NCBI GenBank assembly: GCA_026770025.1
Contig: JAMXDE010000041.1
Span: forward strand, 496,001-560,000
Direction of reading: 5' to 3'
DNA from: Craspedostauros australis
Lineage: Eukaryota; Bacillariophyta; Bacillariophyceae; Mastogloiales; Achnanthaceae
DNA length: 64,000 nt
A model generated the notes under the pieces. That model was not told the DNA's origin. It did no database searches and was given only the letters and a program-made list of their open reading frames with translations. The position numbers and the translations under genes are program-made. Of this stretch, positions 20,584 through 33,913 are shown one piece after another (the first letter of the stretch is position 1; each line of letters opens with the position of its first letter).

Positions 20584-23500
20584 TTACCAACCCATGATTT
20601 TGAGCCGCAAGTATTCGAAGACCGCAATAGACAATCCCTTGGTAAAGATGTCTGCAAGCTGCTCCGGCGTGGCGATGTGCTGGATGCAAATGAAGCCTGC
20701 CTTGACCCAGTACCAAAAGAAGTGCCACTTAGTCAGGAAGTGTTTGGTGCGCGCGGTTGGTTGATGATTGGTGGCGAGAGAAATGCAAGCTTGGTTGTCC
20801 TCAAAAACCGTGCACTGGAGGTTGGTGTGCAGCGGCATGTCGGTGCCGGCGTTGTTAATCACTTGGCGAATGAGTTGTTGGATGGGAATCAATGTTCGCA
20901 TTGCCAGGGAGAGAGCGGCGTACTCGGACTCCATCGTGGACAACGCAATCTCAGTTTGGAGTTTCGACTTCCAAATGAGAGGGCATCCACCCAATGTGAT
21001 TAGGTATCCCGTGCGTGATTTCACCGACACTGGATCTTTGCTGTCCTCACGTTGGTAGAGGCCTGCGAAGTCAGCGTCCACGTAGCACTTGAGATCGAGT
21101 TGTCCTGTAGGGCGAACGATGGTACCCATAGTTTCGGTGTGTTTGAGATAGCGCATGATGCGCTTGACCGCTTTGGCGTGTGATCGGCGGGGATCGTGTC
21201 CGAAGCGGGCGACTTGGGAGACTGCGAAGGCGAGATCGGGACGAGTGTTCGTTGTGAGGTAGAGCAACATGCCGACGACAGAGCGATAGTTCCATTTTTC
21301 GTTCATGGCTGGTTCATCCTTGCACTGTCCGAGTGCGAGTTGGGTAGTAGGTACCGGGCATGGATTGCAGTTCGACATCTTCGTTGTCTCAAGGACCTTT
21401 TTGATTAACCCTGGTTGTCGAAGATGGACAGTATCCGCCTTCGGGTCACGGCAGAGCTCAATCCCCAGGAATTCAGTGAAGCTGCCTTCCTGGGTAAGCT
21501 CGAACCCGAGTTCACGCATTGATGCAATGAAATCGTCTGCATCCTTCTTGGTCTTGGAGGCGATTCCTGCATCGTCAACGTAGAGAACGATCATGATGTT
21601 GCGCTTGATGAACAAACATTGCTCTTGGTCGCAGGCTGTGAAGCCGACTGTGATTAGAGCTCGGATGAGGTGCTCGTACCACAGGCGCGGGGCGATCGTC
21701 AATCCGTAGAGACTTTTGCGAAGCCGGAGACAGGTGTTGGACCCCTTGCTTGACTTGAAGCCGCAAGGAAGGTGGAGATGCACAGGCTTGTGGATGGAGG
21801 CCTGTACGAAGGCGTTGGTGAAGTCGATTGACGTGGTTGTCCAACCCATCACGATGGAGGTGCTCAGGAAGATGCGAACCGATGACCAGGCCACGACTGG
21901 CGCGTAGGTGGATGCATCCTCATTCATGAGGTCTCCGCGGCAACACCAGCGACCCTTGTACTTCTTGATAGTACCATCTGGCAAGCGCTTGCGACGGAAG
22001 ACCCAGGTCCCTGGGAAGATTCGATCGTTAACGACGTCGGCCTTTTGAATCTCTTCCCATGTTCCCTTTTCGGTAAGTGCCTTGATTTCCTTTTCGGCTG
22101 CTTGCATCCACTCATCCTTGTTGTCGTCGCGAATCGCTTCGTCGAAGGAAAGGGTGTCAGGGTCATTGCTGGATGCCTTGTACGTGGATGAGCGTTCGGC
22201 GATATCCAAATCGCCGCCTGTTGCGAAGTAGCTCATCATGTGTCCATCAACATAAGTTGGGAAGTTTGTCGAGTCTCGTTGTGGCTCGATGATCGAGACT
22301 GCATAGGCATGTTGTTCGATGTTAGCCCACGCGTGCTCTGGAATGCATGTTGCTGTGTCCAGGATGGACGATGGGTCAACTTCAAGTGTCGATCCGATTT
22401 TGTCGGAGACGCGCGTTACTGGAGCCACCTTGAGAGGTGCCGTGTTGGTCTCGATCATCCCTTGGACAAACTTCTCGACTTCGAATGCACTTGGCTGTGG
22501 CCATGGCCCTGGACGGATGGTCGTGACTTGACGACGGAGCAGTTCGAATGCGAGACGATAGTGATGATTCTCAGAGATGGCGTTCCACACGGAGCGAGTC
22601 CTTTTGAAGAAAGTGTTTCCACTGATTCTGGATTCGGGAGGAAGAAAACCCTTCATCATCAAGTATTCCGGATCCTGGTACGACCATGGCTCTGGTTTGG
22701 CCGATGACATGTAGTCAAAGGCACCGAAGCTGGGGTTCATGATGCCGGTTCGAATGAAAGTGCTCAGTCTGTTGACGAATTGGCCGATAGCGTAGTCAGT
22801 TGCTTGTCTCCTGAGGTCGTCGCAACGAATCTCGCAGTGAAGGTCGACTTCGAAGTGTCTCTCCATGTCCGAGTAGAAGTCTTCGTAGACGTCTTGGAAT
22901 GGCGTTGGTCCCTCTTCGACCATGTCGTCTGGATCCGGCTGCCACCAATCGGCCATGTTGATGCTTGCTTCTTCTGCTTTAGCCGGTTTTGGAGCGAACG
23001 TTGGAAGGACGATGTTGGTTGGTTGTGGATTCAATGTATTGAATCGACCTCGAAGTCTGCGCAACAAGTAGTGAGCGTCTACCTTGAATTGGTGTAGGTC
23101 GATGGAGAGAGAGTCGCTGCCCTCGCGTTGGAGAGGTTCGATTGTATGTAGGCAATCGACGACAGCTTGTGAGAATGTTATGATCGATGACGAGTCGGGG
23201 TGCAATTCCCTGGGTGTTGTGGCTTGTTCAATCTCTTCCAAAGTAACTACTGCGGGGCAGAAGTAGTAGTCATCGGTATCTTCGTTGTCTAACCATGCGG
23301 CTTTGCCTCCCATGCGCGCATACGTGAATCGCTTTGGTTGTTTGCGATTTCTCGTGCTTCGAGGTCTTACTGGCGTTGGTTCAAGCTTAGGCATGATTGG
23401 TGTCGTGGAACCGGTTTCAGTTAGTGTCGGATCTGAAGGTGGTAATGGAGTTGCCGGTTCCGAGATTGGTGACTCTCGGAGAGGTGAGTCCAATTGCGGT

Positions 23501-25980
23501 TGAAGTGTTCGCTGGTCCGGTGACTCTATAGTAGGGTCAGGTACCGGGGACTCATCGGGAGCTCCCTCTGTCAAAGACATTTGCTTGTTGGCTCCCTCTG
23601 AAGCTGGCATCGGAGGGGCGAGAGTTTCACTCATGAGATCCGGGATCTGTTGTGTCGTTGGTTGCGACTCTTTCGCCAATACCTGTGGCGCTCTTTCACG
23701 GATGGTTCGTTGGTTTCGCGTCTCAGTTATCGGTGGTGGAGTATTATTGTCGTTGCGTTGTAACCGGTTGTGGTCTCGCGTGTCTGATGCAAAGATGTCG
23801 TCCTGCTCCATTGATTCCACATCGTCGTCATCGAATGGATATTGAAAGGTGGTGTCACCGAACATGCAAGTCCATTCTTCCGATTGATAGCTTGGAAGTT
23901 GCTTCAAGTCGGTAGCAATTGTTGCGAACCAGTCGTCGAACACAACATGGAACTGTGGTGTGATCGAACCTGTCCGTGGTGATAGGACCAGGGGTACGGT
24001 TGAAGCATGCTTCGTGGAGAGACCCATGTTCACGTACCTCTCTCCTCTTGGTTCCCATCGGGGTATCTTGCGCCCGTCGGCCAATGCTTTGTTAAGGACA
24101 TAGACTGGACTGCCCCATACGTGCAGGTTATGAAGTTGCTTGAGGGGAAGACGGATGCGTGACAGAACATCGTAGGGTGTGAGGCCAGTGGCAGGATTAG
24201 GCACGCGATTGTAGATGTACGCGGCGTGTACAACGGCCATTGGCCATAGTTGAGCGTCAAACATCGTTGGCCAGTGGATGCTTTGATGCATCATCATGGT
24301 TCGGGCCATTGAGACAATCGTTCGAATGCTTCGCTCGGCGATTCCATTGTGGTGATGTGCGCCAACACCTGCGAATCGATGGACTTGATGGAATATCTCA
24401 AGGTGTTTGGAGTATTCGGGTGAGGTGAAGGTGGTGGCGTTATCTGATAGATACGATCGTACGGGGACTCCAACATCACGACACATCAATTCGAACCGTT
24501 CCTTGGCTTCGAGGGTGGCGTGCGTGGTTAGCGCTGCCACGGGTTCCACATGGATGTATCCTGATGCGTGATCGACGAAGATGGCTCCGCCTTTGTACAT
24601 TTCGTTTGGATCGCCTTTGCCTCGTCCTGAGAAGAGGCGTCCTGGTGTTCGACCGACGAAGTGGTCCACTGATACTTGTTGTCCTGGGAACAAATGATCG
24701 GTGCGCAAAACTCCTTGTTTGTCACGGACGACATGTTGAGTTATTCCTGGGGAAGGTCGACGGTGCAGCTTTCCGAATTGGCATGCGGCGCAGAGCGGAA
24801 GGCTTGTGACCCTTGCCGCAGCTGTGTGCATCTTTCTAGACGATTCTGACCCAGTGAGCGTACCCGAACGCAGCAGGAACTTCACTCGACTGAAGGATAA
24901 GTGTCCGAGACGATAGTGCCACCGAAGAAGTTCCTTTTGCGGTTGGGTGAGGTTCACGTTGTGGTCCGACACGGTAGAGACGATGGACGTTAGTGCAGCT
25001 GGCACGTCACAGATGTTGTCGGCGCTGTAGCCGACTGATGTTGGCAGCCTTGTGGACTTCTTGTAGTTCGCTACAATTGCATTGCGATCGTCGTTTCCCA
25101 GGATTCCGCTGAGTTTGCAGGAGGACTTGTCGAACACGATTGTTTCGCCCTGATACTCTTCGAGGAGACTGGAAGTGCTGATTAGCTTGACCTTTGATTC
25201 GGGAACATGGAAAGCAGGCAGTCGCAATTTGCGAGGGCTTCCAGTTACATCAAGGACATACCATTCGACGGTTCCCAACGCATTCACTTGGATTTTCTTG
25301 AGGAATCCGTTGAGAAAGGTCGGTCTTGGTGGAGGACTTGGAGTAGAACAGAAGTCGTTGAGGTCATTTGTCACAGAGATTGACGCTCCGCTGTCCCATA
25401 CAAGTTCGAATGGAGCATCGGGCGAGAGATAACTCTCAGCTTTAGCTGGAGATGCGAAAGCATTGCGATTGGAGAAGTAGGAGGCTAGACCTTGCAGAGT
25501 GAGTAGTGCGGGCATGTCATTGTCACATTGTTGCTTTTGGTTTCGATCACACATCAAGTCGATTCCACGAGTTGGGTACAGGCTCCAGAGGTTTCGTGAG
25601 ATGGATGAGGTGCGACCTTCCTGGCGGGGCAATTTTGCTGTCGTGAGTGTTTGGTTTTTACCATAAGTGGAATTTTTCGATTGATTCCAGTGACGACGTT
25701 TTGATCTGTGATTGCGGGATTTGGTCCGAGCCTGGGGATGCCACACACGTTTTGTTCGTGGGGAGTTTCCTTTCGACACGTTCACGGGTTTGGGTGCATC
25801 TGGGTCGAGACTTTCCATTACGAGATCGTAAAGACTGCGTTTCACGGCTCCATTGAAGTGTGTTGGGCGTTTGTGCACTTGCTTGTATCGTTCTTTGACT
25901 CGCGCCTTGTTGTAGACTAGGTCAGCAGAGTTGATTGAGTCGGGTCTTCGTGGAACGTTCGTGTGAAGGAGTAGTAGAGT
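20584..25980 (-). pseudogene. Outer copia pol half: protease, integrase, reverse transcriptase, RNase H
   Basis: About 1800 aa with no internal stop. This is the downstream part of a gag-pol polyprotein whose upstream part lies at 33914-35761. Domains in order: aspartic protease (VWDSGAS, Asp199 counted from 25989), pre-integrase zinc region (HYRLGHLSF, CAACQFGK), integrase (SVDHF, LSDNATTF, NGIAERS), a Pro-rich linker, copia reverse transcriptase (FPGTWVFRRKR, YVDD at about 1470) and RNase H (CYVDADFAG, TMESEYAA, ADIFTKGL). All catalytic motifs look intact. The apparent start in the inner LTR is an artefact of the insertion. Order PR-IN-RT-RH is diagnostic of Ty1/copia. Confidence 0.92.
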
Positions 25981-26771
25981 TGTTGGCAAGTTCCGCTCAC
26001 GGTAACCTACGATCGTGGAAGATGGTGTTGGTTGATAGTCGTCTGTTTGCTATTTCATTACTTGGCTACTCCGATGCTCTCGGTGTACGCCCGTTCTCTT
26101 GCCCGATGCTCTCGGCGCTTCAATCTGTTTCGTAGATTCGGTCTCCGACTATGAGTCGGTACGCGAGATCCTCTCTCGCTCCTCTCTGTATTCTCTCTCT
26201 CTCTCTCAACATCGTGTGCTCGTGCTACACGATCCTCCGTGTTTGATGCGTGCTCCGCATTCGACACTCCGTTCATTCAGTACTGGCTTCTACTCCATGA
26301 GTACTTACCATTTGAAGTTCACCTTCAGTATCCATGATCTTCATGAGTCATCGTATCTTCGCCTCCTGCTCTGACTTGGAGACAGCTGTCGACGTGGTGA
26401 CATGTTGACATCCTGTCGACGTCAGTAGGCGTCCTTCTGCTCTCCAGATGTCACGTTCCATTGGTGATGCAGTAGTCTGTCAGATGATATCGTCATCTGA
26501 GGTTTAGTTGGGAAGTACCTCGAGATTCTCTTGGTACCATTGATGCATGGACGGACGATTTTCTGATTCTTCCAGAAATCGTTATTTGCAAATTTCCTCC
26601 AGAAATCTTGCCCCTTTTTGTGTGTTCCATTTCCCCTGTAATTCTGACGAATCACAGCATACTATCGACACGAGTATAGTTATACCGTCCAAGTGCGTAT
26701 GAGAGAATAGCGGGTGAACGATGCACATATACATGTACATCTTGATATATACTCACATGTACATCTCGACA
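25981..26771 (-). repeat. 3' LTR of the inner copia element
   Basis: 791 bp with canonical TG...CA ends. It matches 33117-33907 except in GATGCTCTCGGCG versus GATGCTTTTGGCG. The short open frames inside it also occur in the other LTR and are not genes. Confidence 0.94.
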
Positions 26772-26779
26772 CCCTTCCT
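26772..26779 (-). other. Polypurine tract of the inner copia element
   Basis: AGGAAGGG on the minus strand directly abuts the 3' LTR. Confidence 0.65.
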
Positions 26780-26791
26780 GTGTGCATTCGG

Positions 26792-29700
26792 TCATTCGAA
26801 TGTTCTCGATATGTCAAGGTATGACTTCTCATGTTCACGTTGCAAGTCGGCCTTGATGTTCTTGGTGAATCCGTCGCTTGTGTTCTGCTCGGATTTGACG
26901 AAAATGATTTCGATGGTTTTGTTGATTACCATGTTCCTCACGTAGTGATGGCGCACGTCGATGTGCCGCGATCGTTGGGATGTTGATGGGTTCTTGGCGA
27001 TGAAGATCGCCCCGATGTTGTCCACGCGGACCTTGATCGGTGTCTTCACTGGGACGCCCACACTTTCGAGTAGCTGCATGACGAAGAAGATCTCCTTTGC
27101 CGCTTCGGAAAGGGCAATGTATTCTGCTTCGGATGAGCTGAGTGTGACGGCCTTCTGTGCCTTGGATCGCCAAAGGATTGGTACCTTGCACAGGTATAGG
27201 ATGAATCCCCCTACGCTGATTCTTGTATTCTTGTCTCCTGCATATTCGCTATCGCAGAAGAGCTCCATGTCCCAGCCGTCGTCATCTGGACGCGCTGGAT
27301 GGATCTTCAATCCATAGTCCTTTGTATCGATCACATACTTGATGATCCGATACATCTCCTTCATTGCGGCCTTGGTGGGCCCGATCAATACCTTGGAGAG
27401 TTCCCTCACAGGGTTCGCGATATCTGGTCGCGAGTGCTTGATGAGGAAGAGTAGCATACCGACGCCTCGGCGGTATTCGGCATGTTCTTCCGGTCCGACC
27501 TTCTGCAGTCCGTTATCTTCGGATGGTCGTACGATGATTTGACCCGGGGTTCCCGGTGTCCCATAACGTTGCATCTTCTCAACTTTGGCTCCGAATTCCT
27601 CGATGAGGTGTCGGATGAGATGTGGTTGACGCAATGTCGCTCTAGTCTTGTCATGGTTCAATTCGATGTTGCAGCTGAGGTAGTCTCCGAGTCCGCGCTC
27701 GATTGTCACCTTGAATTTGCTGCCTTGGATGTCCTTCAGGAATGTCTCCAGTGCCTTGGAGTCTCCGCAACAGAAGCAATCGTCCACGTAGATGGCCACG
27801 ATCATGCTTCCTTCGTTCGTCTTCCTGTAGAACAGGCACGGGTCTGCTGCGCTCTGTTCGAAGTTGATATTCTTGAGGGTCGATACCAACATCTTGAACC
27901 ATTGCCTGGCGCTCTGCACAAGTCCGTAGATTGGCTTGTGTAGGGTCAGGGCTTCGTCTGGTTGATGATCCATCCCATTGGGACAGTTCATGTAGATCTC
28001 CTCGTCGAGGTCTCCATGTAGGAATGCCGTTACGACATCGACGAGTGCGCAGTCCATCTTCTTGATTAGCATGATCACCATCATGACCCGATAGGTCACG
28101 TCATGGATGACGGGTGAGTAATGCTCTTGGAAGTCTACTCCTGCGACTTGTGAATAGCCACATGCAACGAGCCGCGCTCGATGTGTGCCGTCACGCTTCA
28201 GCTTGAAGACCCATTTGCACTTGCAGCATCTGCGGCCGCGTGGAATGGCGTCTCATTTGATCTTACTGTATACCTTGCGTGTATCCATGGAGTCGAACTC
28301 TTTCTTGATGGCTGCTCGATATCCTTTTCGATGGATAGGATCTGGGTGATTGAAGGCTCCATCGAATGTTGTAGGTTCGATGTGCTTCTCTGGTTCCTTG
28401 TTCTCGTCTTGCATCGACAATCCGATGTCGATCGCTGGTCTCTCGGTGATGATTGCATTCATTCCGTATAGTCCTGTTGTGCTATAGTGAGTGATCTCGA
28501 TCTCTTCATCTTCGTCTTCGATTTCTTCGTCATCTGTAGTTTCGTTGTTGGAATCGTCGATCACCTCGTCGCTGAGTTCGTCACTCGCCTCACTGGATGA
28601 TGGATCGCTCTCATAGCCTTCTTCCTTTCGACCTCGTTCGTTGAAGTCTTCGAGCTCGCGCAGAGCTCTGGGAATACTCTTCCCTGTGGTTGGCTTGGGA
28701 TTAGCTTCTCCCTTCCTGCCTCGTGCTTCGTGACGTCGGATCCTCTCCTTTCTAGCTATGTCACGCTTGTTTGGTTTGCTTGGTGGAGATCTAGATGGTG
28801 TGTCATGTGTAGACCTTGCTGGTGTGTTCGGAGGAGTGACACCTGTCTCGTCATCGGCTTCGTCGCCGGAGGGTAGGATTTCGTCATCCTCATGATTGGA
28901 TTCGCTCCGATCTTCCTCGTCATTCTGGATTAGTTGAGTCACTACTCCGTCGTCCTCATTATCCTCGTCATCACTGTCTGATAGAATGTAGTACCTGTTG
29001 CTGTCAGCGAAAGATACTCTCTTCGCTTCCGATGTTTGACGCGTTGCCGTCCTTGGCGTTGCTCCCTTTCGTCCGATGGTTGTGAAGCCGTCTGCGTCCG
29101 TTGTTCCTGTTTCGTTGGATATGTTCGGTGCTGGTGCCCAACCACGGAACTGTCCGTATGATTGGTTGAGCCACTTGATGTCGCGTGAACAGATGAGTGA
29201 CTTGGTCGATGGTCTGTACATGTTGTAGACCCCTGATGCATGTTGGTGTGCATATCCGATGAACACCATCTCTTCTCCTCTGTTCTTGAGTTTCGCGGTA
29301 ATCCCGCCGTAGGTAGTCTTCACAACACCCACCTCTCCAAATGTGCGGAGCGCGTTCGCATATGGTGGATCGTTGCCGAAGAATTGTCGATGTGGTGACT
29401 CCTTCTGGTTCTTCGCTACGGTGATATTGGCGATAGCAGTGGCAGTGCTAGCAGCTGCTGCCCACAGGCCATGCCTATACTCTTCGTCGAGCTGTGCTCC
29501 GTTGAGCATGGAGCGAATCTTGGTGTAGAGGTACGCGAACTTGCGTTCCACTCTTCCGTTCTGTTGCGGCGTGTTCGATGCCGTGTATTCGAATTTCACG
29601 TTGAGTCCTGCATCGATGAGAATATCCTCCGTGGATTTGTTCTCTCCGCTGTTGTCACCTCGGAAGATGATCTGTTGGTCACCAGTCTGTGACTTGATCG

Positions 29701-32700
29701 TCTGGATGAATCGTTTGATGTATCCTGGTTGATCACTCTTGTTCTTGAGAAAGAAACTCCAGCAGTGATCCGTGCAGTCGTCCACGATCAGGGTCCAGTA
29801 GCGTTTATCTCCGAAGCTTATGTGTTTAGTGTAACTAATGTCAATGAAGAACCGTTCGCCGCGGCGAGTAGCTCTTGGAATAGTTGCCTTCGGAATATTC
29901 TTCACTCTTGCGTTCGCGACCGCGCAGTCACGACACACCGGCATCTCGCCGATGATTTTCCATCCGTATTGAGCGGCCGTCCGCTTCATGGTCTCGAGTG
30001 GCGCGTGGCCGAGCATTCGGTGCAAGTTCACCGCGCTGATCTCCTTGGATGGATTCTTGACGATGGCTGTGCAAGCCTTGTCGTCGTCTGTTGGCATGAT
30101 GGGATGCATCTGCACTCCCGTGATGAATCCGTTGGATGTGGGGAAGACTCGATCGAACACGATCTTCGTTCCGGATCCGTTGATGATGTCCATCAGAATG
30201 CCGTTGTTACCAAGCTGGTAACCGTTGTACAGAGCCTTGTTCGTGGAGAAAAGGTTCACCGCCATCTTGGGTGTGTACTTCACATCATCGAGCCGGATGA
30301 CGTGGCCAGTGTTGTCTCGCTGTTTGACTTTCAAGCGAATGGATCCCATCTTGGGAGAGTCCAGCTTCGTGCTGTCTCCCACTTGGACGAAGGACTTGAT
30401 GTGCCGCACGTTGAAGAGAGCGGCGTCCGAGTTGACGATGTGACACGAAGCTCCGCTATCGGCGAGCCAGGTGTCTTTGTTGACCTTGTCCTTGTACTTG
30501 GTGCTCAGTTCGTGGAGTTGCTCCACAGCTGCCGCAGCTATCTCGTCGTCGAAGCTGCCGTCGTCGTTGTCTTCGTGGACTCCATCTTCGTTGTATGGAT
30601 GATGATGGTCTCCGTCATCCATGTCGTCGGGTAGTTGCGCGTAGTCCGATGGAATTGTACTGTTCCGATGAGATCCTGTGGCTGGATCGTATGGGTAGAC
30701 GCGTGATCGCTCTCGCAAGAGCACGCGCATGCATCCTCCAAGGATGTAATGCAGATCCGTATCTGGGATCGTTTCCGAGTCGTTCCCTTCCAGTATGCGG
30801 TTGACGATGATTGCATTGGCGAGGATCTCTTCGATTGAGTCGAAGTGCTCGGATAGGATGGATCCCATCATGTTCACCCATATTGGCATGAGTGCTCCTC
30901 GTGTCGTTCCTGGGAATACTCGCATTCCCGCTTCCATCACGGCGTCAAAGATGAGCTGCTTTTGGATTATCAATGCTGTTGCTGTTGCATTCGGGATGGT
31001 GCTGTGACGGAGGAGGTAGTCGACGCTATTGGGATTCTCAATATCCGGGAAGTCGATATTCGATGGATAGACGACACGCTCGTTTGGATTGAAGCTGTCG
31101 TCTGGATGATTGCCGTCCTCGGATTCGTCGCTGTCATCCTCGTCGAAGATGCCCGATCTGTTGTTCCCCGCCGCTGGAGGAGGCGGCGCCGCGGCGCGGC
31201 GCGTTTCGCCTTGATTGATGAAGGTTCCCGTTCTCTCGTATCTCCCAGCTTGAGGAGGAGGCAACTCGTCACGGTTCGCCTCGTCGTCTTCATCTGCGCC
31301 GTCCTCGTCGGCGTCGTCGTCGTCGTCATCGCTCATGGCCTCTTCGATGTCGCTATCGTTGGCCTCGTCCATCTCAGCTTCGTCGCCGTATGAACCGATC
31401 AGGTCGTGCGCGTTGAAGCAGCATTCGTAGCTCACTTCGCGTCTTGGATCCACCTCGTGGATGATTGGCTCCTCACTGAGCCACTCCGGGATGATCTCAT
31501 CATCCTGCACTTCGTCGTCACTCCCGACGTATTCGAAGTTATCGAAGAAGGAGTCTTCGATGTAGTCGTCGGACACCAACATGCAGAGCGGCATGTCCTT
31601 TGCAGAGAGTACCATCTCGTGCCCGCTCTTGTCGTGTCCTTCCGTAGCCGCGTTGGCTTGTTCGTTGTTCTTCTTCTCGTTGAACTTCTTCTTTCGACAT
31701 TCCGCCTCGCGGTGTCCGAAGATGCCGCAGTAGTTGCACTTGCCCTTGAAGCCGCTTCCCTTGTTGCGCTTTCCGTTCATCTTGTTGTTGTTGTTGTTGT
31801 TTTTCTTGTTGTTCGGTTTCTTGCGTTCTGGGCAATCGGCGGATCTATGGCCATACACGCCACAGTTGTGGCAAGTACCCTTGAAGTTACCGGTGCTTGT
31901 GAAGCCGGTGTCGTTGCTCTTCGTGTTGCTGTCTTGGAAGTCGTCGACGTATGCCTTGCCTCCTCTGTGGGTGGCGTATGCAGTACGGAGTACTCCTCTG
32001 ATCGCGTTGATGGTAACCAGTTCCGGATTGAACGTGAGTTGGTGTTGGAAGTTCACGACGTGGGTTTTGTATTCCACGCTCACCGTGCTGAGGATTTGCA
32101 TGATCATTTCCTCGTCTGTGATCTCGTACTTGACATCGTGGAGACGCGATCGTAGACTCTCGAGTTGCGTGATGTAGATGTCGGGGTCCGTGTCTCTCTT
32201 CATCTTTTCGTTGTTGAATTGGCGCTTGAGTTTGATCTTCGTTACTGCGTCGGATGGTCGGAACTTCTCCGCGAGAACGTTCCACGCTCCGTGTGCGTCT
32301 CCTTCGGGGTAGTCGACGGAGATGCATTGGTTGATGTACTGGATGGCTTGCTTGCCCTTTCCTTTCTCTGCATCCATCATGAGGATCAGATCGCTGAAGC
32401 AATCGCATCCCAGCTCGTAGATCTCCTCCATCGCTTCCTTGTCTTCATCGGCGGCTGCCGCGATCTCGCTCACTGTTGGCACCTTGGTCTTGCCCAACAT
32501 CACGTCTCTCGTCTTCTGTGCACGAGCGTATGCCTTCGCTTGGGACTCCCATGCGCTGTAGTCTTCCTGTTCACCGCTGAACATCGGCGCCTTGATGCGT
32601 CGCTTGTTCACGTTGGCTGATGTCGCCATGTTGATTCGTTGTTTCGTCGTTGGTGCGCTCGCGCCCTTGATTTCCGTCTGTTTCTGTGTTGTCGATTCTT

Positions 32701-33034
32701 CGATTTTCGCCTGTTGTTGCGCGGAGATTGTTTTCGTCACAAATTCTCCTCCTGGTGGTGTCTCACTTTTCCCACCCTGTTTGGCTGTGCGAATGCTCTT
32801 CGTCACACCAGTCTCCTCTTGCTTGATCGCCTTGAGAATCCTCTTCTCCTTACGATGTAGTCTTGCAGACCGTTCTTCTTCGGTCTCGTCGATCGCGCTT
32901 GCGTCTGCGCTTGATAGGACAGTAGCCGCGGCTGCTTCCTTCTCTTCTCGTGGTGGAGTCTCACTCGCACCTTCTTCTCTCTTGATAGTCGGATTGGACA
33001 GAGGGATGTCTTTCAATTCCTCTTCCTCGCTCAT
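26792..33034 (-). pseudogene. Inner copia gag-pol polyprotein with one in-frame TGA
   Basis: One continuous frame of 2081 codons apart from a single TGA at 28253-28255. Domains in order: acidic N-terminus; gag with two CCHC knuckles (CHNCGVYGHRSADC at about 385, CNYCGIFGHREAEC at about 432); a long acidic spacer; protease (WLADSGAS, Asp859); GAG pre-integrase (NLHRMLGHA, CRDCAVANA); integrase (FIDISY, GDNSGEN, NTPQQNGRVERK); a charged linker; reverse transcriptase (CKWVFKLKRDG, IYVDD at about 1747); and RNase H (ELFCDSEYAG, SSSEAEYIALS, DGFTKN). The TGA falls just before the conserved start of the reverse transcriptase, where related proteins read through. It is a recent nonsense mutation or, less likely, a recoded stop. 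Confidence 0.9.
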
Positions 33035-33116
33035 TCAGCCTGCTGCTCTTGAATGATGTTCGTCTTCCTCGCACGATACGATTCGCGGGCTCGCCCTGAT
33101 CTATCGTTTATAAACG

Positions 33117-33907
33117 TGTTGGCAAGTTCCGCTCACGGTAACCTACGATCGTGGAAGATGGTGTTGGTTGATAGTCGTCTGTTTGCTATTTCATTACTTG
33201 GCTACTCCGATGCTCTCGGTGTACGCCCGTTCTCTTGCCCGATGCTTTTGGCGCTTCAATCTGTTTCGTAGATTCGGTCTCCGACTATGAGTCGGTACGC
33301 GAGATCCTCTCTCGCTCCTCTCTGTATTCTCTCTCTCTCTCTCAACATCGTGTGCTCGTGCTACACGATCCTCCGTGTTTGATGCGTGCTCCGCATTCGA
33401 CACTCCGTTCATTCAGTACTGGCTTCTACTCCATGAGTACTTACCATTTGAAGTTCACCTTCAGTATCCATGATCTTCATGAGTCATCGTATCTTCGCCT
33501 CCTGCTCTGACTTGGAGACAGCTGTCGACGTGGTGACATGTTGACATCCTGTCGACGTCAGTAGGCGTCCTTCTGCTCTCCAGATGTCACGTTCCATTGG
33601 TGATGCAGTAGTCTGTCAGATGATATCGTCATCTGAGGTTTAGTTGGGAAGTACCTCGAGATTCTCTTGGTACCATTGATGCATGGACGGACGATTTTCT
33701 GATTCTTCCAGAAATCGTTATTTGCAAATTTCCTCCAGAAATCTTGCCCCTTTTTGTGTGTTCCATTTCCCCTGTAATTCTGACGAATCACAGCATACTA
33801 TCGACACGAGTATAGTTATACCGTCCAAGTGCGTATGAGAGAATAGCGGGTGAACGATGCACATATACATGTACATCTTGATATATACTCACATGTACAT
33901 CTCGACA
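33117..33907 (-). repeat. 5' LTR of the inner copia element
   Basis: 791 bp, near-identical to 25981-26771. On the minus strand it is followed by CGTTTATAAACG rather than a TGG-initiated primer site, so a tRNA primer matching its 3' end is not apparent. Confidence 0.93.
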
Positions 33908-33913
33908 TAGAGT

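Larger units (their letters stand above)
25981..33907 (-). mobile_element. Inner Ty1/copia retrotransposon nested in the outer gag-pol
   Basis: 7927 bp with 791-bp LTRs at both ends, TGTTGGC...CTCGACA, differing at about two positions. Flanked by TAGAGT at 25975-25980 and 33908-33913, a 6-bp apparent target duplication. Removing the element with one copy of that duplication rejoins the outer frame. Same orientation as its host element. Confidence 0.95.

Noticed and set aside
26058-26655. Frames of 72-91 codons in the inner LTR
   Set aside because: Repeated in both LTRs (33194-33791), with no sign of coding selection.
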